A DNA stretch of 64,000 nucleotides, taken from contig MOXJ01000001.1 of NCBI GenBank assembly GCA_002507565.1, forward strand, positions 202,708 to 266,707. Direction: 5' to 3'. The notes beneath the pieces were generated by a model. The model was given only the letters and a program-made list of their open reading frames with translations. It had not been told where the DNA came from and searched no databases. A program made the translations under genes and the position numbers. Of this stretch, positions 19,155-27,341 are shown in pieces. The stretch comes from Candidatus Reconcilbacillus cellulovorans. GTDB lineage: Bacteria > Bacillota > Bacilli > Paenibacillales > Reconciliibacillaceae. The stretch's first letter is position 1. Every line of letters begins with the position of its first letter.

Positions 19155-20921
19155 ATGTCGATGGATGGACTCGCCATTCGCGCTCTCGTCGCGGAACTTG
19201 CCGGACTTCGCGGGGGCCGCATCGTCCGCGTCTATCAGCCGGACGAAACCGACCTCGTCCTGCATATCCGGACAGCCGAGGAAACGGTACGACTCTTGCT
19301 GTCGGCGCACCCGTCGCTTCCGCGCATCCATCCGCTGTCGCGCGGGCAACCCGCCAACCCGCCGGAACCGCCGGCTTTCTGCATGTTCATGCGCAAACAT
19401 TGCGAAGGCGCCGTCGTCGAAGCGATCCGCCAGGTCGGCGCGGAACGGATCGTCCACATCGACCTCCGCGGCCGCGACGAACTCGGCGACGCCGTCACGC
19501 GGCGCATCATCGTCGAACTCATGGGCCGACATAGCAACATCATCCTCGTCGATCCAGCTTCCGGCGTCGTATTGGACGCCATCCGCCGCGTAACGCCGGC
19601 CGTCAGCCGTTATCGGACGGTCTTGCCGGGCAGCGTCTACGTCGATCCGCCGGAACAGCGAAAAGTCGATCCGTTCCATTCGGCCGAAGAAGAGCTTGTC
19701 CGAAGGCTCGAAACGGTCGATGAATCCTTTCCCCCGGAACGGAAACTGACGGAAACGATCGCCGGGGTCGGCCCGGTTTCGGCACGCGAGATCGCGCACC
19801 GCGCAGGCCCGAACGCGTCTGCGCGAGACCTCGTCGCCGCGCTGCTCGACGGAGTCCGTTCGATCGCAGAAAGCAAGGCCGAGCCGAACATCGTCGTGCT
19901 ACCGGACGGCAAGCCGATTTTTTCGGTGTTGCGGATCACGTACGTACAGGGAGATCAGCGTTTTTTTACCACGATGGGGGAATGTCTGGAGCAGTATTAC
20001 GGCGAACGCGCGGAGGCCGACCGCGCCCGCCGGGCCGCAGAGGAGCTGCTGCGGTTCGTGCGGAAGGAGCGGCAAAAAACCGAAGAGAAACTCGCCAAAC
20101 TGAGGCAATCGCTGCTTGAGGCCGAGGAAGCTGAGCGTTTTCGCCTGTACGGCGAACTGCTGACCGCGTCGCTGCACCTCATTCCTAAGGGCGCTCAGTC
20201 GTTCGAGGCGGTCAATTATTACGAAGAGTCGTTGCCGATCATCGACATTCCGCTCGATCCCGCCCTGTCGCCGTCGGAAAACGCCCAGCGCTACTTCAAA
20301 AAGTACAACAAGGCCAAAAACAGCCTTCCCCTGCTGCGCGAACAAATTCGCCGCGCGGAAGAAGAGCAGGCGTACCTGGAAACGCTCGAATATCAGCTGG
20401 AAAACGCTACACCCCAGGACCTCGACGAGATTCGCGAAGAACTCATCGAACAGGGCCGGCTGAAGCAGAAAGCGACGGGACGGCCGGCCAAACGGGCCGT
20501 CCGCCGCGAATCGGCGCCCGAAACGTTCGTTTCGTCCGAAGGCGCCACCATCTGGGTCGGCAAAAACAACCGCCAAAACGATGACTTGACCACGCGGCTC
20601 GCCAAACCGGGCGACATCTGGCTGCACGCCAAAGACATGCCGGGCTCCCACGTCGTCGTCCGCGGCGGCCGGTTCGGCGAACAAACTTTACTTGAAGCGG
20701 CCGCGCTTGCCGCCTATTTCAGCAAAGGGCGCCATTCCGGCCGCGTCCCGGTCGATTATACGGACGTCCGCTACGTCCGCAAGCCGAACGGCGCAAAACC
20801 CGGCTTCGTCGTCTACGACCACCACCGGACGATTTATGCCGTCGCCGACGAATCGTTGGTGCGGAAGCTCGCCCGGCCGCGCGACCAAGCGAATCCCGAA
20901 AGCGGGGGATTGCGCCGCTAG
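19155..20921 (+). CDS. rqcH: RqcH (NFACT family), ribosome quality control factor
   Basis: RqcH binds obstructed 50S subunits and recruits tRNA(Ala) to add alanine tails that mark the stalled peptide for degradation. Older names are FbpA/YloA (fibronectin-binding). The 588 residues comprise an NFACT-N domain (MSMDGLAIRALVAEL onward), helix-hairpin-helix and coiled-coil parts (about 280-450, rich in Glu/Lys/Arg), and an NFACT-R domain near 455-560. The last of these has IWVGKNNRQNDDLTTR and DIWLHAKDMPGSHVV. Asp and Arg of the N-terminal DxR-type loop fit the bacterial family. AAGGTGA lies six bases before the ATG. It runs against ugd, overlapping by four bases at the stops. Confidence 0.95.
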   Translation: MSMDGLAIRALVAELAGLRGGRIVRVYQPDETDLVLHIRTAEETVRLLLSAHPSLPRIHPLSRGQPANPPEPPAFCMFMRKHCEGAVVEAIRQVGAERIVHIDLRGRDELGDAVTRRIIVELMGRHSNIILVDPASGVVLDAIRRVTPAVSRYRTVLPGSVYVDPPEQRKVDPFHSAEEELVRRLETVDESFPPERKLTETIAGVGPVSAREIAHRAGPNASARDLVAALLDGVRSIAESKAEPNIVVLPDGKPIFSVLRITYVQGDQRFFTTMGECLEQYYGERAEADRARRAAEELLRFVRKERQKTEEKLAKLRQSLLEAEEAERFRLYGELLTASLHLIPKGAQSFEAVNYYEESLPIIDIPLDPALSPSENAQRYFKKYNKAKNSLPLLREQIRRAEEEQAYLETLEYQLENATPQDLDEIREELIEQGRLKQKATGRPAKRAVRRESAPETFVSSEGATIWVGKNNRQNDDLTTRLAKPGDIWLHAKDMPGSHVVVRGGRFGEQTLLEAAALAAYFSKGRHSGRVPVDYTDVRYVRKPNGAKPGFVVYDHHRTIYAVADESLVRKLARPRDQANPESGGLRR

Positions 20922-22270
20922 CCTCCGGACGTGCGACCTTCGACCGCGGAGGCGGCGCCCGCTTCGGGGCGGCCGACCGACACGTACCGCCATCCCGCCG
21001 CTGCGACCGATCGCGGCTCCCAGACGTTGCGGCCGTCGATGATAATCGGCGTTCGGACAAGCGACCTCGCCGCGGCCAAGTCAAGCGCGCGCACGACCTC
21101 CCATTCCGTCGCGACGACGACCGCGTCCGCGCCGGCCAGCGCCCGCTTGAGGTCGCCGGTCGTTTCCGCTCCCGGCACAAGCGCCGCCGCAGATCGGTAA
21201 GCGACCGGGTCGAACGCGCACACCGAAGCGCCCCTGCGCACCAACTCGTTGGCGATGTCCAGCGCCGGCGAATCGCGCAAATCGTCGGTATCCGGCTTGA
21301 ACGTCAGCCCGAGCAGGGCGATCCGTTTGCGGGCGACGCCTCCGAGCGCCGTTTCGATCTTGTCGACGAACCGGAGCCGTTGCAGACGGTTCACTTCGAC
21401 GACCGCGCGCAAAATGCGGAATTCGTAATCCACATTTTCCGCAAAGCGCAGCTGGGCCGTCGTGTCTTTCGGAAAACAGGAACCGCCGTATCCGATACCC
21501 GCGCGCAAAAAATGCGGACCGATGCGTCGGTCCATCCCGATCCCTTTCGCGACCGACTCCACGTCGGCGCCGACTTTTTCGCAAATGTTCGCGATTTCGT
21601 TGATAAACGAGATTTTCATCGCCAAAAACGCGTTCGCCGCGTACTTGATCAACTCGGCGCTTTCGCGGTCGGTCAAGAACACCGGCACGCCGAACGGTTC
21701 GTACAGCTGGCGAATGCGTTCGCCGGCTTCCGGTTCGGCGCAACCGACGACGACGCGGTCGGCGCCGAACGTATCGTCGATCGCCGATCCCTCCCGCAAA
21801 AACTCCGGGTTCGATACGACGTAAACCGGAACATCCGGTCCGACGCTCGCCCGGAGCCTTTCTTCCAGCTTGCGGCATGTGCCGACGGGCACGGTACTTT
21901 TGACGGCGATCCACTTCGGCGCGTCGATGGACTCCGCAAGACAGTCCGCGACTTCCCACACCTGCGCCAAATCAACGTCGCCGGTCGCAAGCGGAGGCGT
22001 CCCGACCGCTACGATGACGACGTCCGAACGGCCGACCGCCTCGCGCGCTTCCACCGTAAACGCCAGGCGGCCGGCCTGCTCGTTGCGCCGGATGAGCGGT
22101 TCAAGGCCGGGTTCGTAAATCGGCGTTTCGCCGCCGCGAAGCCGGTCGATCTTGTCGGTATCGCGATCGATGCAGACGACCGTATGGCCGACTTCCGCCA
22201 GACAGGCCGCCGTCACGAGCCCGACGCGGCCCGCCCCGAAAACGGCCACCCGCTCCCGCCGGCCGTTCAT
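20918..22270 (-). CDS. ugd: UDP-glucose 6-dehydrogenase
   Basis: It oxidises UDP-glucose to UDP-glucuronate with two NAD+, feeding teichuronic acid or exopolysaccharide synthesis. The 450 residues show an N-terminal Rossmann fold (VAVFGAGRVGLVTA), the catalytic cysteine in GYGGSCFPKDT and a C-terminal UDP-binding domain with GLTFKPDTDDLRDS. The start overlaps the galU stop by four bases, so the enzyme that makes UDP-glucose and the one that uses it are translated together. The C-terminal tail has low-complexity Ala/Gly/Ser. B. subtilis TuaD is the closest well-known homologue. Confidence 0.94.
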   Translation of the reverse strand: MNGRRERVAVFGAGRVGLVTAACLAEVGHTVVCIDRDTDKIDRLRGGETPIYEPGLEPLIRRNEQAGRLAFTVEAREAVGRSDVVIVAVGTPPLATGDVDLAQVWEVADCLAESIDAPKWIAVKSTVPVGTCRKLEERLRASVGPDVPVYVVSNPEFLREGSAIDDTFGADRVVVGCAEPEAGERIRQLYEPFGVPVFLTDRESAELIKYAANAFLAMKISFINEIANICEKVGADVESVAKGIGMDRRIGPHFLRAGIGYGGSCFPKDTTAQLRFAENVDYEFRILRAVVEVNRLQRLRFVDKIETALGGVARKRIALLGLTFKPDTDDLRDSPALDIANELVRRGASVCAFDPVAYRSAAALVPGAETTGDLKRALAGADAVVVATEWEVVRALDLAAARSLVRTPIIIDGRNVWEPRSVAAAGWRYVSVGRPEAGAASAVEGRTSGG

Positions 22271-23172
22271 CTGTCCGCCTCCGTGGCGGCCAACAGCTCC
22301 TCGGCGAGCAGTCCGCGCAAGTAAGCCAGCATCTGTTCCCGCAATTCCTCGCGCATCAGCGCGAATTCCACCGTCGCCTCGATGTAGCCGAACTTGTCGC
22401 CGACGTCGTACCGCCGCCCGACCAGCTTGTGGGCGATCATCGGCTTATAGGTATTCAGCACGCGGAGCGCGTCGGTGAGCTGGATTTCGCCGCCGCGGCC
22501 GGGTTCACACCGCTCGAGAATCTCGAAAATTTCCGGCTCGATAATATAGCGGCCGATGACGGCGAGCCGGGACGGAGCCTGCGCGACGTCGGGCTTTTCG
22601 ACCAAATCGCGAATGTAACAATGCGGCGTGCCGGGAACCGGTCCGTCGGGATCAACGATGCCGTAACGGCTGACGTCTTTTTCCGGGACTTCCTGAACAG
22701 CGATCACCGAGGTTCCGTATTTCTCATACATTTCTGTCATTTGTTTCAAAGCCGGCACCTGCGAATGAATGATATCGTCGCCCAACAGCACCGCAAACGG
22801 TTCGCTGCCGACGAACTTCCTCGCGCACAGGACGGCGTGGCCGAGACCGAGCGGACGTTTTTGGCGGATGTAGTGAATATCAGCCATTTCTCCAATACTT
22901 TTTACGATTTCTAGCAAATCAAGCTTTCCCGATTCTTCCAGCATCGTCTCCAGCTCGACGGATTTGTCGAAATGGTCTTCAATCGCACGTTTGTTCCGCC
23001 CTGTTACGATAATAATATCCTCGACGCCGGACGCAATCGCCTCTTCGACGATATACTGAATCGCCGGCTTGTCGACGATCGGCAACATCTCCTTCGGCTG
23101 CGCTTTCGTGGCGGGCAAAAAGCGGGTGCCCAGCCCCGCCGCCGGAATGATGGCCTTGCGAATGCGTCTCAT
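22267..23172 (-). CDS. galU: UTP-glucose-1-phosphate uridylyltransferase
   Basis: GalU (GtaB) makes UDP-glucose from UTP and glucose 1-phosphate for cell-wall glycans and glycolipids. The 301 residues start with the nucleotide-binding signature RKAIIPAAGLGTRFLPATKAQPKEMLP. Downstream are the metal and sugar-binding segments VLLGDDI and EIQLTDALR. Its stop overlaps ugd, and its start overlaps the PHP-domain gene by four bases, which makes a tight three-gene unit. Confidence 0.95.
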   Translation of the reverse strand: MRRIRKAIIPAAGLGTRFLPATKAQPKEMLPIVDKPAIQYIVEEAIASGVEDIIIVTGRNKRAIEDHFDKSVELETMLEESGKLDLLEIVKSIGEMADIHYIRQKRPLGLGHAVLCARKFVGSEPFAVLLGDDIIHSQVPALKQMTEMYEKYGTSVIAVQEVPEKDVSRYGIVDPDGPVPGTPHCYIRDLVEKPDVAQAPSRLAVIGRYIIEPEIFEILERCEPGRGGEIQLTDALRVLNTYKPMIAHKLVGRRYDVGDKFGYIEATVEFALMREELREQMLAYLRGLLAEELLAATEADR

Positions 23173-24026
23173 GTCGATCGCTTCGTCCTTTCTTTTAAAT
23201 GTTCCAACACGTCGCGGGAAATCCGCCGGTTGCCGACAGGGCCGTGAAAAAAATCGCCGCCCCGCCGGCCGTGAAAATCGGAACCGGCCGTCGCGACGAG
23301 CCCTAGCCGTTCAGCCGCCGCGGCGTAAAAGGCTTCTTGATCTGCGTCGTGATCGGAATGGTACGCCTCGACGCCGTCGAGACCGAAAGCGGCCAACCGG
23401 TCGACCAGATCAGGAACGCCGTACAAACCGGGATGGGCGAGCACCGCCGCGCCGCCGGCTTCGTGAATCCATCGGATCGCCTCTTCCGGGGCGATCCTCG
23501 ATAAAGCCACATAAGCGGCGCCTTCTCGGCCGAGCCATCTTCGAAACGCGTCCGCTCGCGATTCGGCATATCCGTTGCGCACGAGCCAATCCGCAATGTG
23601 TGCGCGGCCGATATGGCGGTTCGGCTTGCCCGAACGGCGCGCCTCCTCCTCGATTTCCTCCAGCGCCACCGGCACGCCGAGCTCGCGCAACCGCTCGGCC
23701 ATCCGCTCGTTGCGCCGCCGCCGGGCATCGCGCTGGTACGCCAGGCGTTCGCGAAACCGCGCGTCCGAAACATCGACGAAATAACCGAGCACATGAATAT
23801 CTTTCCCGTCCGACGACGTGCTGATTTCAACGCCGGGAACGACTTCGACTCCCCACCGCCGGCCGGCTTCCGCCGCTTCCGAAAACCCGTCCAGCGTGTC
23901 GTGGTCGGTGACGGCGATCGCCTGAAGTCCCGCCTCCGCTGCGAGCCGGACGACTTCCGCCGGCGGAAAATCGCCGTCGGAAACCGACGTGTGCACATGC
24001 AGATCCGCCTGCGCGCGCTCCGCCAC
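23169..24026 (-). CDS. PHP-domain phosphoesterase (YciV/RNase AM-like)
   Basis: This is a metal-dependent phosphoesterase of the polymerase-and-histidinol-phosphatase fold. Members include E. coli RNase AM (YciV), which trims 5' ends of rRNA and degrades short RNA and 3',5'-bisphosphonucleotides. The metal-binding motifs are in order: DLHVHTSVSDG, VTDHDT, HPGLYG, AYHSDHD and GSDFHG. I preferred the GTG at 24026 (six bases after GGGGGG) over a TTG at 24032 that would touch the Shine-Dalgarno. The product has about 285 residues. It is the first gene of the PHP-galU-ugd unit. The substrate is not clear from context. Confidence 0.85.
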   Translation of the reverse strand: MAERAQADLHVHTSVSDGDFPPAEVVRLAAEAGLQAIAVTDHDTLDGFSEAAEAGRRWGVEVVPGVEISTSSDGKDIHVLGYFVDVSDARFRERLAYQRDARRRRNERMAERLRELGVPVALEEIEEEARRSGKPNRHIGRAHIADWLVRNGYAESRADAFRRWLGREGAAYVALSRIAPEEAIRWIHEAGGAAVLAHPGLYGVPDLVDRLAAFGLDGVEAYHSDHDADQEAFYAAAAERLGLVATAGSDFHGRRGGDFFHGPVGNRRISRDVLEHLKERTKRST

Positions 24027-24041
24027 GTTCAACCCCCCTAT

Positions 24042-24953
24042 CTACAGCCACCGGCTCAAATCCCGTTCCCGCAAAAACGCGAGAAAGGCGACCGCCGACA
24101 TCGGCAACAGCGCCGTTTTTCGATATACTGAATAAAAATGGCGAGTAAACTCGAACCCTTCGATGCGCCGCACTTTCAGCAGCCCAAGCGCGACTTCGTG
24201 CCGCACGGACGATTTCGACAAGATCGACAGCCCGATGCCCGCCTCCACCGCCGACTTGATCGCCCCCGTGCTGCCGAGCTCCATCGCGACCTGAAGCTCG
24301 CCGGGATCGACCCCCCTGCGGCGCAACTCCTCTTCCATGACCCTTCTCGTGCCGGATCCTGGTTCGCGCAAAACGAACGGATACTGCCGGACGTCCTCGA
24401 TCGTGACCGTTTCTTTCTCCGCTAAAGGATGTCCGACGGGCAGCACGAGCTTCAGCTCGTCGCTCAACACCGCTTCCGTCACGACTTCGGGATCGTCGAT
24501 CGGGGCCTCCACCAGTCCGAAATCGAGCCGGTTGGACAAAATTTCTTCCAGGATCTGCGCCGTGTTCATGACGCGCATGCGGATCGTCACGTTCGGGTGC
24601 TCCTGCCGGAAGGGAACGAGAAGGCGGGGCAAAATGTATTCGCCGAACGTCAGGCTGGCGCCGAATTGAAGCCTTCCCTCCATCAGGCGGGTAAATCTCG
24701 ACATCGCCGACTCCGCTTCCTGGACAAGCCGCACACTGCGGACGGCGAACGGCAAAAGCGTCTTCCCCGCCTCCGTGATCTCGACTTTCTTCGTCGAACG
24801 TCGGAACAGCTTGACGCCGAAATAGTCTTCCAACGCCTGAACCTGCATCGTGACAGCAGGTTGCGTCATATGGAGCGCCTGAGCCGCGGCGGAAAAACTC
24901 CCCTTTTCCGCGACTTCGTAAAAAATGCGAAGCTGATGAAACGTCAGCGCCAT
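24042..24953 (-). CDS. LysR-family transcriptional regulator
   Basis: This 303-residue regulator has an N-terminal winged helix-turn-helix (HQLRIFYEVAEKGSFSAAAQ, then TQPAVTMQVQALEDYFG) and a C-terminal two-lobed sensor domain (about 90-295). The nearest families I recognise are the CysL/YeiE/selenium-associated LysR group, which respond to sulfur-type signals, but I cannot assign a ligand. The PHP gene follows in the same direction with a 15-base gap. The regulator may therefore be co-transcribed with the cell-wall sugar genes rather than control a divergent target. Confidence 0.85.
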   Translation of the reverse strand: MALTFHQLRIFYEVAEKGSFSAAAQALHMTQPAVTMQVQALEDYFGVKLFRRSTKKVEITEAGKTLLPFAVRSVRLVQEAESAMSRFTRLMEGRLQFGASLTFGEYILPRLLVPFRQEHPNVTIRMRVMNTAQILEEILSNRLDFGLVEAPIDDPEVVTEAVLSDELKLVLPVGHPLAEKETVTIEDVRQYPFVLREPGSGTRRVMEEELRRRGVDPGELQVAMELGSTGAIKSAVEAGIGLSILSKSSVRHEVALGLLKVRRIEGFEFTRHFYSVYRKTALLPMSAVAFLAFLRERDLSRWL

Positions 24954-24980
24954 CCGCCCGTTCCCCCCGACGACCTCCCG

Positions 24981-25418
24981 TCAGCGGCGCTTGCGGCTGT
25001 GCTTGATCAGCGTCATCCGCCGCGAATGGCGCAACCACGAATAGTAAGTTTTCAGATCGCGCAACTCCATTGTTTCCGACATCCGCCCGAGAAATGTGAT
25101 GACAATCATTTTGTGCAGCGGATTGCCGGCGATGTCCGTCTCGTTCTCCAGTTCCGCGAATTCAGCGACCATTACCAGGTCGTCGTCGATGACGTAAACC
25201 TCCTCCTCATTGCGGTAATACGGTTGAATCTGCCCTTTCTTCAGCCGGTCCCACAGAAAGTCGCAGATATCCGCATAATCCGACTTCTCGCGGTCGATGC
25301 GGTCAGCCCATCGAAACTTCGCGTGGTTGGTGATGATGATGTCCGCCACCTTCTTAGTGCCCAGCTGGACGTAAAACGGCTCGTAAGTGCTCCAGCGGTC
25401 CATCACGCGGTCCCTCAT
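24981..25418 (-). CDS. Conserved protein of unknown function, coupled to ylbG
   Basis: I do not recognise this 145-residue protein. It has a mixed alpha/beta pattern with no signal peptide or membrane helix. It contains a hydrophobic beta segment with His near the start (VADIIITNHAKFRWADRI), an acidic middle with EEEVYVIDDDLVMVAE, and a very basic C terminus (HSRRMTLIKHSRKRR) that could bind nucleic acid. The ATG overlaps the ylbG stop by four bases. This links its translation to ylbG/ylbF, whose relatives work with RNase Y. A role in RNA metabolism is guessed only from this neighbourhood. Confidence 0.75.
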   Translation of the reverse strand: MRDRVMDRWSTYEPFYVQLGTKKVADIIITNHAKFRWADRIDREKSDYADICDFLWDRLKKGQIQPYYRNEEEVYVIDDDLVMVAEFAELENETDIAGNPLHKMIVITFLGRMSETMELRDLKTYYSWLRHSRRMTLIKHSRKRR

Positions 25419-25717
25419 GAAAACGTCCCCCTCTCCGCCGTTTGCGTTTCCGTCGCTGCCGGCTGCGAACGGGATTTTTTGGAATTCTGAAGTAAATATT
25501 CGGCCAGGATTTCGTTGCGGTAAGACCGCTCCACTTTACGGACATACGGCAGCCGCAATAACGTCCTTTCCAATTCCTGCGCCTGATCGGCATCCCCGTA
25601 TAGCACCGCGTAGTTCATGCGTTTGGACACGTAATGCAGGACGCCGTATTTGTCCAGATTTTTCGCGGCCTTGGCGTCGCTGACCCAGACGATAAAACCG
25701 ACGCGTTCGCGAAACAT
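25415..25717 (-). CDS. ylbG: YlbG family protein (DUF2129)
   Basis: This small cytoplasmic protein has unknown function and is conserved next to ylbF in Bacillales. The core MFRERVGFIVWVSDAKAAKN, then YVSKRMNYAVLY and the PYVRKVERSYRNEI segment match the family. A tail of about 30 residues rich in Gln, Ser and Thr is probably disordered. I started at the ATG after GAGGGAACG, giving 100 residues; the frame is open 60 bases further upstream without family similarity. The gene lies 38 bases after ylbF. Confidence 0.87.
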   Translation of the reverse strand: MFRERVGFIVWVSDAKAAKNLDKYGVLHYVSKRMNYAVLYGDADQAQELERTLLRLPYVRKVERSYRNEILAEYLLQNSKKSRSQPAATETQTAERGTFS

Positions 25718-25755
25718 CTTTCGTTCCCTCGCTTCCAGCAAACCGGGAATCGCCT

Positions 25756-26208
25756 TCACCCGCACTTGCCGCAACAACCGCCCCCGCAGCCGCCGAAAAC
25801 CGGCAGCGGATCGTTCGACGGCACCTTGATCGTATCGGAAACCGATCGTGCCAGAATCACGGCGATTTCGTACAGCAACCGGTCGACTTCGGCCTCCGCG
25901 GCTTTGAACCGGCGCACAACCTCAAAACGGTCGAGCCGCTTGCGGGCTTCGGCGACTTCGTTCAACGCCTCACGAAAATCGGGATGGAACCGCCCGAACC
26001 GCCGGACTTCTTCCCAACGATTTTTGGCGGATTGAAACCGCGCGACAGCATCGCGGACGTCCGCATCTTCTTGAAGTTTCTTTTTCCAATACAAATATTC
26101 CGCTACTTCCCGCGACTCGTTGACGCACGCCCCGATTTCCGCGGCGCGCGACAAAATTTCGGCCATATCCAGTGCTTCGGCCGTCGCCGTCGTCGTCAAA
26201 ATCCACAC
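25756..26208 (-). CDS. ylbF: YlbF/RicF, RNase Y-associated Fe-S protein
   Basis: In B. subtilis, YlbF (RicF) forms the Ric complex with YmcA and YaaT. The complex carries 4Fe-4S clusters and steers RNase Y processing of operon mRNAs. It affects competence, sporulation and biofilm formation. The 150-residue product is helical (YlbF/YmcA fold) with RRFGRFHPDFREAL in the middle. It ends in a Gly/Cys-rich tail with four cysteines in twelve residues (GGCGGGCCGKCG), fitting the cluster-ligand tail of RicF. The start is GTG; a TTG twelve bases... further in frame is also possible. YmcA and YaaT are not in this window. Confidence 0.88.
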   Translation of the reverse strand: MWILTTTATAEALDMAEILSRAAEIGACVNESREVAEYLYWKKKLQEDADVRDAVARFQSAKNRWEEVRRFGRFHPDFREALNEVAEARKRLDRFEVVRRFKAAEAEVDRLLYEIAVILARSVSDTIKVPSNDPLPVFGGCGGGCCGKCG

Positions 26209-26242
26209 CCCGTTCCGTTAGGCTGTTATCCCGCTTATTTTC

Positions 26243-26272
26243 ATTTTACTCGCGATTTCCTGCGGAAATCAA
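26243..26272 (-). promoter_or_regulatory. Sigma-A-type promoter for ylbF-ylbG
   Basis: Read on the minus strand, TTGATT (26272-26267) and TAAAAT (26248-26243) are 18 bases apart. This places the predicted transcription start about 30 bases before the ylbF start. Confidence 0.6.
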
Positions 26273-26325
26273 TCGCATTTTCTTTCCTCGCTTCCGTTTG
26301 AAGCGGTTTTCGACAAGCCGAGGTG

Positions 26326-26356
26326 AAAAAAAAAGCGGCGATCAGAAGATCGCCGC
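26326..26356 (-). terminator. Rho-independent terminator after the CBS-domain gene
   Basis: A perfect 9-bp stem GCGGCGATC / GATCGCCGC with a four-base loop (26335-26356) is followed on the minus strand by nine T. It lies 19 bases after the stop of the CBS-domain gene and separates it from ylbF. Confidence 0.9.
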
Positions 26357-26374
26357 CCCACGATGAGCCGAAAT

Positions 26375-26815
26375 TCAGCGGCCCGGCACACCGACATGAT
26401 CGACGTTTTTGGAAATTTCGGAAAGCGCCCGGCCGGCTTTTCTGTCGTGCGCGTCGCGAACGGCCAAGTCGCCCAAGGCGACGACGCCGACGAGCCGGCC
26501 GTTCTCCACGACGGCCAAGCGCCGAATCCGGTTTTCGGCCATTTTTCGCGCGGCTTCCTCGACGGTGGCGTCAGGCGGGAGCGAAACGACGCCCTTGGTC
26601 ATCACTTCCTCGATCGAAGCCGAGCCGGACCGTTTTTCCGCATAGCCCCGGATCACGAGGTCGCGGTCCGTCACGACGCCGATCGGTCGATCGTTTTCGA
26701 CGACCGGGATGAAGCCGGTGTCGTTGTTTTTCATTTTGAGCGCCGCTTCGTAAATGTTGTCTTGCCGCGTCACGGTCACGACATCGGTGCTCATGATGTC
26801 CCTTAACGTCGCCAT
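26375..26815 (-). CDS. Twin CBS-domain protein
   Basis: This 146-residue protein consists almost wholly of two CBS motifs. The first is about residues 8-60 (VTVTRQDNIYEAALKMKNND, then GVVTDRDLVIRG). The second is about 75-125 (VVSLPPDATVEEAARKMAEN, then VGVVALGDLAV). CBS pairs bind adenine nucleotides such as AMP, ATP or c-di-AMP and act as energy or signal sensors. It resembles B. subtilis YhcV-type stand-alone CBS proteins. It is a single-gene unit with its own terminator and diverges from yugN. It is not AcuB-like in context. Confidence 0.9.
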   Translation of the reverse strand: MATLRDIMSTDVVTVTRQDNIYEAALKMKNNDTGFIPVVENDRPIGVVTDRDLVIRGYAEKRSGSASIEEVMTKGVVSLPPDATVEEAARKMAENRIRRLAVVENGRLVGVVALGDLAVRDAHDRKAGRALSEISKNVDHVGVPGR

Positions 26816-26886
26816 TCTCGTTCTCGCCTCCCGGATGGTTGCAGTTTCTGTCCTAGGTTACCCCCCGCAGCCACGGTTCATTCGCC

Positions 26887-26915
26887 TTGCGGAAACCGGC
26901 AAAAATCTCTATGAT
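26887..26915 (+). promoter_or_regulatory. Sigma-A promoter for the yugN-like gene
   Basis: TTGCGG (26887-26892) and TATGAT (26910-26915) are 17 bases apart. The predicted transcript starts near 26922, about six bases before a perfect 22-bp palindrome. Confidence 0.7.
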
Positions 26916-26927
26916 GGATGCTAGAAC

Positions 26928-26949
26928 GCGGCCGCCTGCAGGCGGCCGC
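26928..26949. repeat. Perfect 22-bp palindrome in the 5' leader of yugN
   Basis: The palindrome has half-site GCGGCCGCCTG and is built only of G/C except for the central TGCA. It lies between the promoter and the ribosome-binding site. In RNA it would form a very stable hairpin near the 5' end. There is no T-run after it, so it is not a standard terminator. Possible roles are 5' mRNA stabilisation or a dyad protein-binding site. Confidence 0.85.
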
Positions 26950-26968
26950 CGGGAAGGAGAGAACAACC

Positions 26969-27316
26969 GTGCTGATCGAAGAGCCGAACGTCAAAGGAAT
27001 TCAAGCGTCCCTTCAACGCCTGGACAGGACGGCGGACAAACTCGGCTTCGTTCGCTGGCAATGGGAGTATTACCGCGCCACCTACGATTACAAGATCGAG
27101 GACCGGCAGTCGAACGCCGAATATTTCCTCCGCGTCAACGCGCGCGTCACAAGCGGCAAACTGGAAAGGCCCGACGCCGAGCTCGTGTTGACGGACGCTT
27201 ACATCGGCAAAGCGACGTTTCCGCACGGACTGGATTATCAATCGCCGATTCCCGAGCCGGTGATGGCCGTCGCGCGGAAAAAACTGTCCGAACTTCGCGA
27301 AGCGCTGACGGCTTGA
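26969..27316 (+). CDS. yugN: YugN-like family protein
   Basis: This 115-residue cytoplasmic protein belongs to the YugN-like family, whose function is not known. The middle part, LGFVRWQWEYYRATYDYKIED, and the end, PVMAVARKKLSELREAL, are typical. The GTG start at 26969 is supported by GAAGGAGA about nine bases upstream; in-frame ATG codons upstream lie in the leader palindrome region. It has its own promoter and precedes ftsW by 25 bases, so the two may be co-transcribed. Confidence 0.85.
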   Translation: MLIEEPNVKGIQASLQRLDRTADKLGFVRWQWEYYRATYDYKIEDRQSNAEYFLRVNARVTSGKLERPDAELVLTDAYIGKATFPHGLDYQSPIPEPVMAVARKKLSELREALTA

Positions 27317-27341
27317 CGCCGTCCGCCGAAAAAACCGCGAC

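Noticed and set aside
26928..26949. Terminator at the yugN leader palindrome
   Set aside because: No T-run follows on either strand, and a good ribosome-binding site and gene come directly after it.
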